Shown here: positions 43,578-52,661 of the stretch, in pieces
Layout: every line of letters starts with the position of its first letter
How positions within the stretch are numbered: position 1 is the first letter of the stretch
Assembly: GCF_040545335.1 (NCBI RefSeq)
Contig: NZ_JBEPLU010000002.1
Coordinates: 620,001-684,000 of the forward strand
DNA length: 64,000 nt
Origin: Phenylobacterium koreense
Lineage (GTDB): Bacteria; Pseudomonadota; Alphaproteobacteria; Caulobacterales; Caulobacteraceae
Direction: 5' to 3'
Made by a program: the position numbers and the translations under genes
The notes under the pieces: model-generated
Seen by the model: only the letters and a program-made list of their open reading frames with translations
What the model was told of the DNA's origin: nothing
Database searches by the model: none

Positions 43578-45073
43578 GCGTTGGTGCGCACCCGCGCCAC
43601 GGCGTCGAGCCAGCGCGCATAGGCCGCCTCCCGCGCGTGGGTGTTCAGGGCCGGTTCCAGCCGCTCGGTCGAGGGCCGGGCGGCGGCTGCCTCGGTCGCG
43701 TCCGCATAGACCCCGGCCCCGATGCCGGCGAACAGGGCCGCGCCGAGGGCGGTCGTTTCCAGATAGCTCGCCCGGCCGACGGCTATGCCGGTCAGGTCCG
43801 CCAGCCTCTGGCTGAACCAGGCGCTGCGCGACATGCCCCCGTCGATCCGCAACTCTACGTCCTTGCCGAACGCGCCGGGCGCATCGGCCCGCATCGCTTC
43901 GATCAGGTCCCGCGTCTGCAGCGCGCAGGCGTCGAAGGCGGCATGGGCGATCTCGGCTAGGCCGGTGTCACGGGTCATCCCGAACAACGCCCCGCGCGCG
44001 TTGGCGTCCCACCAGGGCGCGCCGAGGCCGGTGAAGGCCGGGACCAGCACCACGCCGTGCTCCTCCCTCGCCGTGCGAGCCAGCTTCTCCACGCCCGCGC
44101 CGCCGCCCTCGACGCCGAAACCGCTGTTCACCCACTGCAGCGCCGCCCCGGCGATGAAGATCGAGCCTTCCAGGGCGTAAGTCGTCCGTCCGCCCAGCCG
44201 CGCGGCGACGGTGGTCAGCAGCCGCGAGCGTGACGGCGCCAGGTGCTCGCCCGTATTGACCAGCAGGAAGCAGCCGGTGCCGTAGGTCGCCTTCATCTCA
44301 CCGGCGCGGATGCAGCCCTGCCCCATCAGCGCCGCCTGCTGGTCGCCGGCCACGCCCCGGATCGGCACGGCGCGCCCCAGCAACTGCGGCTCGGTGTCGC
44401 CATAATCGGCCGCGCAGTCCTTGACCTCCGGCAGCAGCGAGGTCGGCACGCCCAGCATCTGCGCCATCTCCGGCGACCAGGCCTGGGCCTTCAGGTCGAA
44501 CAGCATGGTCCGCGAGGCGTTGGTGGCGTCGGTGGCATGGACCTTGCCGCCGGTCAGCCGCCAGATGACCCAGGTGTCCATGGTGCCGGCCAGCAACTCG
44601 CCGGCCTCGGCCCGGGCCCGCGCGCCCTCCACCTCGTTCAGCAGCCAGGCGATCTTGGTGCCCGAGAAATAGGGGTCGAGCAGCAGGCCGGTGATGCTGG
44701 TGACCAGCCCCTCCTTGCCCGCCGCACGCAGCCGCTCGCAGGTCTCCGCGGTCCGCCGGTCTTGCCAGACGATGGCCCGATGGATCGGCTTGCCCGTCGC
44801 CTTGTCCCAGATGACCACGGTCTCACGCTGGTTGGTGACGCCGATGGCGGTCACCTGCTCGATCGGCCGCCCCGACTTGGCCACCGCCTCGCGCAGCACT
44901 TCCACGCAGGCCTGGAAGATCTCCTCGGCGTCGTGCTCGACCCAGCCGTCGCGTGGGAAAAACTGCTCCAGCGGACGCCCGGCCTCGGCGATCGGCGCGC
45001 CCTTGGCGTCGAACAGGATCGCCCGGGTGGAGGTGGTCCCCTGGTCCAGGCTCAAGATCAGCGGTTCGCTCAT
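43574..45073 (-). CDS. glpK: Glycerol kinase
   Basis: Phosphorylates glycerol to glycerol 3-phosphate, 499 residues. FGGY-kinase features: LILSLDQGTTSTRAILFDAKG at the N-terminus, TNQRETVVIWDKATGKPIHR with the glycerol-binding arginine-glutamate, IVWQDRRT, GVAGDQQAALMGQGC and the second-domain motif RIDGGMSRSAWFSQRLADL. GGAGG lies five bases before the ATG at 45073. No glpF, glpD or glpR is adjacent. It shares its end with the CHRD-domain gene. Confidence 0.96.
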   Translation of the reverse strand: MSEPLILSLDQGTTSTRAILFDAKGAPIAEAGRPLEQFFPRDGWVEHDAEEIFQACVEVLREAVAKSGRPIEQVTAIGVTNQRETVVIWDKATGKPIHRAIVWQDRRTAETCERLRAAGKEGLVTSITGLLLDPYFSGTKIAWLLNEVEGARARAEAGELLAGTMDTWVIWRLTGGKVHATDATNASRTMLFDLKAQAWSPEMAQMLGVPTSLLPEVKDCAADYGDTEPQLLGRAVPIRGVAGDQQAALMGQGCIRAGEMKATYGTGCFLLVNTGEHLAPSRSRLLTTVAARLGGRTTYALEGSIFIAGAALQWVNSGFGVEGGGAGVEKLARTAREEHGVVLVPAFTGLGAPWWDANARGALFGMTRDTGLAEIAHAAFDACALQTRDLIEAMRADAPGAFGKDVELRIDGGMSRSAWFSQRLADLTGIAVGRASYLETTALGAALFAGIGAGVYADATEAAAARPSTERLEPALNTHAREAAYARWLDAVARVRTNA

Positions 45074-45174
45074 ATCCCCTCCACTGGACCGGCCGTCGGC
45101 CGATATGGTCAAGCTCCGGTAACCATGTTTTCATCCCGGCGGCGCAGATTCGGCGCTCGTGCAGGGACGCCCAT

Positions 45175-46209
45175 TTGAGCCTCGCAGCCGATACCGACAA
45201 GCTGATCTCTCTCGCGCGCGGCCCCCAGGCCGGCGATCGCGAGCGTCTTCTGCTGTCGATCGCCGAGCTCTGCGCCTCAGCGCGCGCCCAGGCTTCGCCC
45301 CCTATCCAGTCTCTGCTCGCCGCCCTGGTCTCCGAGACCGAGCCTGCGGTGCGCCGGCGCATCGCCCGCCGCCTCGCTCCCGCCCGCTGGGCGACGCCGG
45401 GCCTGATGATGCCCCTGGCGCTCGACGCCATCGAGATCGCCCAGCCGGTCATCGCCGCCAGCCCCGCCCTGCAGGACCATCACCTGATCGAGGTCCTGGC
45501 CGAGGGCGACATCGAACATCAGGTCGAGGTGGCCCGCCGCCCGGCGATCGGCCCGGCCGTGGTCGCCGCCATCCTGCAACGGGGCGAGCCGGCGGTCCTC
45601 AACGCCCTGGCCGGCAACATGAAGGTGCGGCTCAGCGCCCACGACATGGCCCTGCTGGTCGAGGCTTCCGAACAGATCGTCTCCCTGCGCTGTCCCCTCG
45701 CCCGCCACCCTGCCCTCGACGAGCGGCTGGCCCGCCGGCTGCACGCCTGGTCGGGCGGCGCCCTGCGCCAGGCCTTGGAGCGGCGGTTCGACCTGCCGTC
45801 GGAAGCCGCGCCCGCCGCCGCCTCCGCCGAGCGCCGCGACGAGATGGAGCGCCGGCTGATCGCCAAGCTCGCCGCCGCCGGCCAGCTCAGCCCCGGCTAC
45901 CTGCTGCGCGCCCTCAAGGAGGGCCGTCTCAACCTCTTCCTTTCCGCCCTCGCCGCTCTCGGCGGGTTCCAGGCCAGCCATGTGCGCCAGGCGGTGGATT
46001 CCGAAGCGCCGGAGCTGCTGGGCCTGGCCTGCGCGGCCGTCGGCATCGACCGCAGCGCCTTCCCCGCGATCCTCTCCATGGTCCGCCAGCTCAACGCCGG
46101 GGCGCCCGGCGGCGGGCAGGAGGGCGCACGCCGCGCCAACGGCGCTTTTGGCCCCTTCGACGCTCACATTGCCGGCGCCGCCTTCCGTCAGGCCGTCAAC
46201 GCCGGTTGA
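45175..46209 (+). CDS. DUF2336 domain protein
   Basis: A 344-residue cytosolic protein, mostly alpha-helical and rich in Ala, Leu and Arg, with HEAT-like repeats such as EPAVRRRIARRLA and LAEGDIEHQVEVARRPA. The pattern fits DUF2336, a family largely confined to alphaproteobacteria and without a defined function. The TTG at 45175 is taken as the start because AGGGA lies eight bases upstream and protein-like sequence begins there; the frame is open further upstream but codes for arginine/proline-rich nonsense antisense to glpK. nadK follows 33 bp downstream, so the two may be co-transcribed. Confidence 0.8.
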   Translation: MSLAADTDKLISLARGPQAGDRERLLLSIAELCASARAQASPPIQSLLAALVSETEPAVRRRIARRLAPARWATPGLMMPLALDAIEIAQPVIAASPALQDHHLIEVLAEGDIEHQVEVARRPAIGPAVVAAILQRGEPAVLNALAGNMKVRLSAHDMALLVEASEQIVSLRCPLARHPALDERLARRLHAWSGGALRQALERRFDLPSEAAPAAASAERRDEMERRLIAKLAAAGQLSPGYLLRALKEGRLNLFLSALAALGGFQASHVRQAVDSEAPELLGLACAAVGIDRSAFPAILSMVRQLNAGAPGGGQEGARRANGAFGPFDAHIAGAAFRQAVNAG

Positions 46210-46242
46210 CGGACGCGCGGTTTCGCGGACTTTTGCCGGCGC

Positions 46243-47025
46243 ATGTCCAAGCCTGAGCCTTTAGTCACCCGGCTGGCCTTCGTCGCCAGCGACCGCCCCG
46301 AGGCCCAGGAGGCCCGGGCCGCGCTTATCGCCCGCTATGGCCAGGCCCCCGACGAGGCCGCCCAGGTCATCGTCGCCCTGGGCGGCGATGGCTTCATGCT
46401 CGAGACCCTTCACGAGAACCTGAAGAACGGCCGGCCGATCTACGGCATGAACCGCGGCTCGGTCGGGTTCCTGATGAACGATTACAGCGAGGACGCGCTG
46501 CTCGAACGGATCAACGCCGCCGAACGCGCCATCATCCACCCCCTCGCCATGACCGCCGTCGACACCGACGGCCGGGCCCATCGCGCTCTGGCGATCAACG
46601 AGGTCTCGCTCCTGCGCCAGACGCGACAGACGGCCAAGCTGCGGATTTCCATCGACGGCAAGGTGCGGCTGGCCGAGCTCTCCTGCGACGGCGCCCTGGT
46701 GGCCACCCCCGCCGGCTCCACCGCCTACAACCTCTCGGCCCACGGCCCGATCATCCCTCTCGACGCCAAGGTGCTGGCCCTGACCCCGATCAGCGCCTTC
46801 CGGCCCCGCCGTTGGCGCGGGGCGCTGCTGCATCACACCGCCAGGGTGACCTTCGACATCCTGGAAGCCGACAAACGGCCGGTAAGCGCGGTCGCCGACA
46901 ACTTCGAAGTGCGCGACGTCGCCAAGGTGCATGTCGAGGAAAACCGCGACGTCGCCCTGCACATGCTGTTCGACGCCGGCCGCAGCCTTGAGGAACGCGT
47001 GCTAGCGGAGCAGTTTTCCGTTTAG
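46243..47025 (+). CDS. nadK: NAD kinase
   Basis: Phosphorylates NAD to NADP, 260 residues, cytosolic. The catalytic GGDGFML is at 47-53 with Asp49, [10 protein letters not shown] follows, and the second signature [22 protein letters not shown] is intact. The length is at the short end, as usual for alphaproteobacteria. It sits between the DUF2336 and Hpt genes, all on the plus strand. Confidence 0.96.
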   Translation: MSKPEPLVTRLAFVASDRPEAQEARAALIARYGQAPDEAAQVIVALGGDGFMLETLHENLKNGRPIYGMNRGSVGFLMNDYSEDALLERINAAERAIIHPLAMTAVDTDGRAHRALAINEVSLLRQTRQTAKLRISIDGKVRLAELSCDGALVATPAGSTAYNLSAHGPIIPLDAKVLALTPISAFRPRRWRGALLHHTARVTFDILEADKRPVSAVADNFEVRDVAKVHVEENRDVALHMLFDAGRSLEERVLAEQFSV

Positions 47026-47099
47026 TTCCGGGCCCTTCGGATCATTCGTTGTTAACGCATAGCCCCTAAAGACTCGAATGTTGTTCTAGGAGGCGCGTT

Positions 47100-47567
47100 G
47101 TGAGCCAACAGAATCCGGTCACCCAGGCCCCCGGCCTTCGCCTCAAGCTCGGCGGACGGCTCGGCGCCATCGATCCTAGCGCTATCGCCAAGGCCGAAGC
47201 GGCCTTGAAAAGCCTCTCCGGCAACTTCGCCCAATGGCTGTCCGACGAGATCACCAAGCTGGACGCCGCCCGCGCGCGCATCGGCGAGGAGGGCGTGAAC
47301 GCTCAGACCATGGAAACGCTCTATCTGCGCGCCCATGACCTCAAGGGCCTTGGTGCAACCTACGAGTTTCCGCTGATCACCAAGATCTGCGGCTCGCTCT
47401 GCAGCCTGATCGACGCCAAGGACAAGCGCCTGAATGTCGACCTGACCCTCGTCGACGCGCATATCGAGGCGGTGAAGACCGCTGTCCGCGACGGCGTGAA
47501 GACCGAGGAGCAGCCCGAGGGCCGCCAGATGCTCGACGAACTGGCGCGCAGGGTCGCCGGCGCCTGA
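47100..47567 (+). CDS. Histidine phosphotransfer (Hpt) domain protein
   Basis: A 155-residue soluble protein starting with GTG after AGGAGG. The four-helix Hpt signature is YLRAHDLKGLGATYEFP, where His79 is the phosphorylated residue and the following lysine and glycines are conserved. About 30 leading residues are an extension. Hpt proteins shuttle phosphate between hybrid kinases and response regulators. No kinase gene is directly adjacent, but two hybrid kinases lie in this window (48484-50286 and 62586-64000). It could serve either or neither. Confidence 0.88.
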   Translation: MSQQNPVTQAPGLRLKLGGRLGAIDPSAIAKAEAALKSLSGNFAQWLSDEITKLDAARARIGEEGVNAQTMETLYLRAHDLKGLGATYEFPLITKICGSLCSLIDAKDKRLNVDLTLVDAHIEAVKTAVRDGVKTEEQPEGRQMLDELARRVAGA

Positions 47568-47573
47568 GCCGGA

Positions 47574-48347
47574 TCACATGACGTTGGCGAGGGGCTCCTC
47601 CACCTCGCCGTAACCAGCGTCGGGCGGCAGGACCAGAACCTTCCCGCCTGGCCGATCCTGGATCTGCGGCTCCACCGTCACCAGCTTCCGCGCCTGGGCG
47701 CGCGCCACGCAATCGTCGGCGCTTTGTGCTTCGGCCAGCAGGCGCACGTTCATCCGCGTCGGAAAGATCACCTTCCGCTCGCCGGCTTCGGCCAGCCGCA
47801 GCACCTCGCGCGGCGCGATCCATTCGGCGTCCACCGTCTCGCGTCCGTCGCAGGCCGCCACCTGGTCGTCCGGCGCGGAGGCTACATAGAACCAGGTGTC
47901 GAAACGCTTGGGGGTCAGCGGCGGCGTGATCCAACGCGCAAATATGGTCAGCGCTTTCAAGTCGATAGATACGCCAAGTTCACGCACCACATTGAGGAAC
48001 GGCAGCTCACCGGCGTCGACCTTCTGGCGGGTTTCCAGCGTCGCGCACTCACCGCCGATCGACCGGCCGTCCCCATGGCGGCCGAGCAGCACCCCCGCCT
48101 CCTCGAACACCTCGCGGATCGCGGCGATGCGCAGGCCACGCTGCTCGGCGTCGAACTCCGACCATCCCAGCGCGTGGTCGGCCCAGGCCAGGTCGTGATC
48201 GCCCGCGTGGCTCTTGCCGCCCGGAAACACCAGCGCGCCGGAGGCGAAGTCGATCTGGTGGTGTCGCTTGACCATCAGCACCTCGAAGCTCGGCTCGTCG
48301 CGGAGCAGGAGGATGGTGGCCGCCGGCTTGATGTCTGACGTGGTCAT
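47574..48347 (-). CDS. NUDIX hydrolase
   Basis: A 257-residue hydrolase of nucleoside-diphosphate-linked compounds. The NUDIX box follows GLRIAAIREVFEEAGVLLG with the metal-binding REVFEEAG; FPGGK precedes it. A long insertion (about 100-120) and a helical C-terminal part place it with the larger NUDT19/CoA-diphosphatase-like group. Substrate unknown. It converges with the Hpt gene with 6 bp between the stops. Confidence 0.9.
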   Translation of the reverse strand: MTTSDIKPAATILLLRDEPSFEVLMVKRHHQIDFASGALVFPGGKSHAGDHDLAWADHALGWSEFDAEQRGLRIAAIREVFEEAGVLLGRHGDGRSIGGECATLETRQKVDAGELPFLNVVRELGVSIDLKALTIFARWITPPLTPKRFDTWFYVASAPDDQVAACDGRETVDAEWIAPREVLRLAEAGERKVIFPTRMNVRLLAEAQSADDCVARAQARKLVTVEPQIQDRPGGKVLVLPPDAGYGEVEEPLANVM

Positions 48348-48483
48348 TGGGCCAGCTTGAGATCGCCGCCCACGCAGTGCAAGCCTGACCCAAGGTCAGC
48401 CTGGTGACACTCATTTTCAATCTTCGTAACCAACCGCCAACCCTGCGTGGCGTAGGTTCCCCGCGTCGTGAAGGGGAGAGCCG

Positions 48484-50286
48484 ATGCAGCTTGAGGCCGA
48501 GGAACTTCGCGCCCGCGGTGGGCGGTCGGTCGCCCTGCAGGCCCTAGAGACCCAGGCCTCCCTGCTACCCTACGCCCTGGCCGTCTTCGTGGTCAGCCTG
48601 CCGATCTATGTCTGGGCCGGATCCCACGCCCCCAATGCGGGCCTGATGGCTGGCAGCTTTGCGATCTTCGCCTGCGCCTGGGGGCTGTTCTATTGGGCGA
48701 CGAACTGGCTGAAGCGGTCGGGCGCGCGGGAAGACGCCAGCCGGCGCAGCAAGGTGCACATCGCCGGCGGCCTGGTCTGGGCCATAGCCGTCGCGCAGAT
48801 CGCGGCCTTCGCGGACGGCGCCGGGCCGGTGCGCGACATCCTCATGCTGATCGCCGTCGCCGCCGCGGTGCTGGTGATCTTCTTCACCGCGCCATACCTG
48901 GAGAGCCTGCTCCTCGTAGGCTTCGCCGCTGCCGCCGGCCCCCTGTTCTTCCTGCTTCGCTCGCCGGCCGATCACTCACTGCTTCAGCTATCCCTGGGAG
49001 CCCTGGCCCTGGCCTTGGCGCTGGCGCTGATGCTCAACCGCGTCCTACGTCGGCAGTTCGCCATGGCCGCCGAGCGCGAAACCATGATGGCCGAGCGGGC
49101 CGAACGGATGGAGCAGGCCCGCCGGATCGCCCAGTCGAAGTCGGACCTGGTCGCCACCCTCAGCCACGAGATTCGCAACGGCCTGACCGGCGTGGCCCAT
49201 GTCCTCGGCGCCGCCGCCGGCCGCAGCGGCCGCGCGGCCCCCTCGCGCGAACAGCTTTCCGCGGCGCTGGACGCCGCCAACGACCTGATCGCCGTCCTGA
49301 ACACGACCCTGGACTCCGAAACCGCCGAGGCCGGAAGGCTGGCGGTCGATCCCCGCCCGATCGACGTGGTCGCGCTCGTGCGCGACCTGACCCTGCTCCA
49401 TCGTCCAAACGCCGCCGCCAAGGGGCTGGAGCTTTCGGTCCACGTAGCGCCTGAACTCACCATCGCCGAAGCCGGGGCTGCGATCGCCGACGCCCTCCGC
49501 GCGCGCCAGATCCTGGCGAACCTGATCGGCAATGCGCTGAAGTTCACACTGCGGGGCCGCGTCGAGGCCAGAATCGAGCTGGTCTCCCCCACCCGCATCG
49601 CCATCGAGGTCGCCGACACCGGCCCTGGCCTGGCCCCGGAAGAACTCGAGGCCGCCTTCGAACCATTCAATCGCATCGCACGCACCAGCGCGGGCACCTC
49701 CGGCGCTGGCCTGGGTCTTTCGCTGTCGCGCCAGCTCGCCCGCCTGATGGGCGGCGACCTCTCGGCCCATAGCGCAGTCGGCGTCGGTTCCTGCTTCCGG
49801 CTGGAGCTGCCCTTCAACGAGGCGGCCGAGCCGTTGCGCGAGGCCCCCAGTTCCGCCGACGCGATCGTCAGTCCGGAGAACCACCGGCGCCTGCGGGTGC
49901 TGGTCGCCGAGGACGACAGCCTTAACGCGGCCATGCTCCGCGCCGTCATCGAACAGCTCGGCCACCAGGTGGTCCACGCGATCGACGGCCGCCGCGCCGT
50001 CGACCTGGCCAAGGTCTGCGAGTTCGACCTGCTGATGATCGACGGACGGATGCCGAACCTCGATGGCCCGGCGGCGATCGGGGCCATCCGCGCCCTGCCC
50101 ATCGATGTCGCCAGGGTTCCGATCGTCGCGGTCATCGGCGGCGACGCAGAGGAAGCCCAGGAGTGCCTGGCCGCCGGCGCCGACGCCGTGCTCCGTAAGC
50201 CGGTCAGCGTCGCCGCGGTCGCCCGCGCGGTCGCCGACGCCGTCGCCATCGACCGCATCCCGTCGTCGGTCCGCGCCATCGCCTGA
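48484..50286 (+). CDS. Membrane hybrid histidine kinase
   Basis: Sensor kinase of 600 residues. Six membrane helices occupy about 28-186 with almost no periplasmic domain, so the sensor may be the membrane part itself. A short coiled coil (190-218) leads to HisKA with His228 in LSHEIRNGLTG, then HATPase_c with NLIGNALKFT, VADTGPGL and GAGLGLSLSRQ, and a receiver domain (about 470-590) with acidic pocket EDD (476-478), phosphoacceptor Asp520 in MIDGRMPNLDG and lysine in LRKPVS. HEIRN (not HEIRT) is a slight departure from the common motif. The ligand is unknown. The output likely passes through an Hpt protein. Confidence 0.93.
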   Translation: MQLEAEELRARGGRSVALQALETQASLLPYALAVFVVSLPIYVWAGSHAPNAGLMAGSFAIFACAWGLFYWATNWLKRSGAREDASRRSKVHIAGGLVWAIAVAQIAAFADGAGPVRDILMLIAVAAAVLVIFFTAPYLESLLLVGFAAAAGPLFFLLRSPADHSLLQLSLGALALALALALMLNRVLRRQFAMAAERETMMAERAERMEQARRIAQSKSDLVATLSHEIRNGLTGVAHVLGAAAGRSGRAAPSREQLSAALDAANDLIAVLNTTLDSETAEAGRLAVDPRPIDVVALVRDLTLLHRPNAAAKGLELSVHVAPELTIAEAGAAIADALRARQILANLIGNALKFTLRGRVEARIELVSPTRIAIEVADTGPGLAPEELEAAFEPFNRIARTSAGTSGAGLGLSLSRQLARLMGGDLSAHSAVGVGSCFRLELPFNEAAEPLREAPSSADAIVSPENHRRLRVLVAEDDSLNAAMLRAVIEQLGHQVVHAIDGRRAVDLAKVCEFDLLMIDGRMPNLDGPAAIGAIRALPIDVARVPIVAVIGGDAEEAQECLAAGADAVLRKPVSVAAVARAVADAVAIDRIPSSVRAIA

Positions 50287-50478
50287 CCCCTCCCCTTGCG
50301 TCAGCCTTGAGGCCGTAGTCGCCGCCCGCCAAGATGCCTCTCAAATGGGAGGAGATCGCCCGTGGTCGCTCCACACATCCGTCAGGTCGTCGTCCCCGGT
50401 CGCGCGAGCGTGCCCGGCCATGACGAACCGAGGGTTGGAGCTCACGCGCGATAGTCCTGTCGAAAAGCGGGAGGCGAC

Positions 50479-51675
50479 ATGCTGCTGCAAGGTCTGAAGG
50501 TCGTCGAGTTCGCGTCCTATATCGCCGCGCCCGGCGCCGCCGGCGTCCTCGCCGACTGGGGCGCGCAGGTCATCAAGGTCGAGCGCCCGGAAGGCGACCC
50601 CATGCGGCACGTCTTCGGCGACGCCAAGAGCGCCCTGGCCGGCAACCCGACCTTCGCCCTCGATAACCGAGGCAAGCGCGCGATCACCCTGGACATCTCC
50701 AAGCCCGAGGGCCGCGAGGCGCTGGCCCGCCTCGCCGCGACCGCCGACGTCTTCCTGACCAACGTCCGCGGCCCAGCTCTCAAGCGCGCCGGCCTCGACG
50801 AGGCCAGCCTGCGCGCAGGCAATCGGCGGCTGATCTACGCCATGGTCACTGGCTACGGACTCGACGGGCCGGACTCCGACAAGCCCGGTTTCGACGTCAC
50901 CGCCTTCTGGGCGCGCGCAGGCGTCGCCCACATGCACGCGCCAAAGGGCGCCGATCCCTTCATCCTGCGCAGCGGCGTCGGCGATCACGTCACCTCGCTG
51001 GCCACGGTCTCGGCGATCCTGGCGGCCCTCTACGAGCGCGAGCGGACCGGCGAGGGACGTCTGGTTCAGACCTCGCTGCTGGCCACTGGCGTCTACACCG
51101 TGGGTTCGGACCTCGCCGTCCAGCTCGCCTTCGGCAGGCTCGCCTCCAACAAGCCCCGCAGCGCGCCCTTCGACCCGCTGGCCAATTTCTACAAGAGCCG
51201 CGACGGCCACTGGTTCGTACTCAATCCTCGCGGCTCCAGCAACGACTGGCAGGTGCTGTGCGCCGCCTGCGACCGTCCCGATCTGCTGGAGGACGAGCGC
51301 TTTCGCTCCGGCCGTCTGCGCAAGGACAACAGCCCCCTGCTGGTCGCCGAGTTCGACAGGGCGTTCGGCGCGCTCGACTTCGCCGAGATCGCACGCCGAC
51401 TGGACGACGCGGACCTCGTCTGGGCTCCGGTCCAGTCCCCGGCCGGGGTCGCCGCCGACCCACAGGTCGCCGCCTCGGGCGCTCTGGTCGATGTGGAGGA
51501 CGGCGCGGGCGGGACCTATCGCTCGCCCGCCTCGCCTGCGCGCTTTCCCGGCGCTGACGCGTCGGTTCTGCCCCCGCCGCCGCGCCAGGGTCAGGACACC
51601 CGCCATGTGCTTAAGGAACTGGGCTATTCGCCAGACCAGGTGGAGGCGATGTTCGCGGCCGGGGCCGCCGCCTAG
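50479..51675 (+). CDS. CaiB/BaiF (family III) CoA-transferase
   Basis: A 398-residue enzyme that moves CoA between carboxylic acids. It begins LLQGLKVVEFASYIAAPGA, with ADWGAQVIKVERPEGDPMR and RGKRAITLDISKPEGREAL, all typical. The catalytic aspartate is in GFDVTAFWAR. The domain-swapped C-terminal part with FADLDFAEIARRL-like sequence is present. Substrate unknown. It ends in CTAG overlapping the convergent transglycosylase gene. Confidence 0.93.
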   Translation: MLLQGLKVVEFASYIAAPGAAGVLADWGAQVIKVERPEGDPMRHVFGDAKSALAGNPTFALDNRGKRAITLDISKPEGREALARLAATADVFLTNVRGPALKRAGLDEASLRAGNRRLIYAMVTGYGLDGPDSDKPGFDVTAFWARAGVAHMHAPKGADPFILRSGVGDHVTSLATVSAILAALYERERTGEGRLVQTSLLATGVYTVGSDLAVQLAFGRLASNKPRSAPFDPLANFYKSRDGHWFVLNPRGSSNDWQVLCAACDRPDLLEDERFRSGRLRKDNSPLLVAEFDRAFGALDFAEIARRLDDADLVWAPVQSPAGVAADPQVAASGALVDVEDGAGGTYRSPASPARFPGADASVLPPPPRQGQDTRHVLKELGYSPDQVEAMFAAGAAA

Positions 51676-52493
51676 CTCTTCTTGTCCCGCGCGTCGGCCA
51701 GGGCCTGCAGCATCTCGCTGGTGAACAGCGAGCCGGTCATCCGCATGCTCGAACTGGCGTCGTCGTCGGACTTCGCCCCGCGCAGGATCAGGTTGATCAT
51801 CGCGTCCTGGCTCGGCTGCACCGCCTGCTGGCGGGCGGATGCGTACTGGATGAAGCCCTCGGCGCGCTGAGGCGCGGCCACCGACCGCGCGGCGCCGCCG
51901 GCCGAGCTGGTCAGGTTGGCGTAAACCTCGGACACGGTCGCCGCGCGGCCGTCGCGATAGAAGATCGACCGGTTCGCCGCCGCAGCCTCGGGAAACAGGC
52001 TGGCCGCGCTCGCGCCGGGCCGGCTCCGCACCGCCTCGATCAGTCGCGCCGAGCCCTGCGGCCCGAGGAAGTGCGCGGCGTACAGCTCGCCGGCCGTCGG
52101 GGCGCGCCCGACCCGGCCGCGCAGATAGGACGCGTGGTCCGAGGTCAGTTCCCCCGCCATCAGCGAGGCCGCGTGAGGATCCATGCGCAGGTTCATCACC
52201 GCCTTGCGCGCCTCGGCCCCCTGCACATAGTACCGGCCGTCGGTCCCTCGATTGATCAGCGCCGCGTAGCGGGCATAGCCGTACTTCGCGCCATGCTGCT
52301 TGAGGGTGGCGAGCCAGGTCTGCTCGACGAACTGGAAGAGGCCCGCCGCCGACGAACTCTGCGCCTTGGCCCGCGGGTCGTATCCGCTCTCGCGGCCCGC
52401 GGTCTTCATCAGGAAGGTGAAGTCGACGCCAGTGGCGTGGGAAGCGCGCTGGATCGCGGCCTCGACTACCCCTCTGATTCCCTGGATCGACAT
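51672..52493 (-). CDS. Lytic transglycosylase-like protein
   Basis: A protein of about 273 residues related to transglycosylase SLT domains that cut murein glycan strands. The catalytic glutamate is in TAGRESGYDPRAKA, with the supporting SSSAAGLFQFVEQTWLATLKQHG motif. The first residues from the ATG at 52493 (MSIQGIRGVVEAAIQRAS) fit homologues in this family; an ATG at 52514 is an alternative and neither has a good ribosome binding site. No signal peptide is visible, so flagellum-like or other non-Sec export, or a phage-type role, is possible. A CtrA-like site lies just upstream (52516-52531). Confidence 0.82.
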   Translation of the reverse strand: MSIQGIRGVVEAAIQRASHATGVDFTFLMKTAGRESGYDPRAKAQSSSAAGLFQFVEQTWLATLKQHGAKYGYARYAALINRGTDGRYYVQGAEARKAVMNLRMDPHAASLMAGELTSDHASYLRGRVGRAPTAGELYAAHFLGPQGSARLIEAVRSRPGASAASLFPEAAAANRSIFYRDGRAATVSEVYANLTSSAGGAARSVAAPQRAEGFIQYASARQQAVQPSQDAMINLILRGAKSDDDASSSMRMTGSLFTSEMLQALADARDKKS

Positions 52494-52515
52494 GGTCCAT
52501 GTGTCGCCGCACATG

Positions 52516-52545
52516 GTTAACGGCGCGCTAACCACGTTCGTTAGC
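52516..52545 (-). promoter_or_regulatory. CtrA-like binding site cluster
   Basis: On the minus strand TTAG-CGCGCCG-TTAAC (52531-52516) matches the TTAA-N7-TTAAC consensus of the cell-cycle regulator CtrA at all but one base. It overlaps a perfect inverted repeat GCTAAC-CACGTTC-GTTAGC (52527-52545), also with 7-bp spacing. The cluster lies between the divergent transglycosylase and tonB genes, nearer the former. Confidence 0.5.
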
Positions 52546-52661
52546 ACTTCCCCGAGATCGCCACCGCTTCGCCACGGTTCAGCTTCGCCACGGCCAAGCC
52601 TCCGCCACGATCGGCGCGCCACCCTGGGTTTCAGCGACGAAACAAACAAAGGGAGGTCGCC

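Noticed and set aside
44953..45174. N-terminal extension of the DUF2336 protein by 74 codons
   Set aside because: The extension is antisense to the glpK 5' end, is arginine/proline-rich and lacks a ribosome binding site. The TTG at 45175 fits better.
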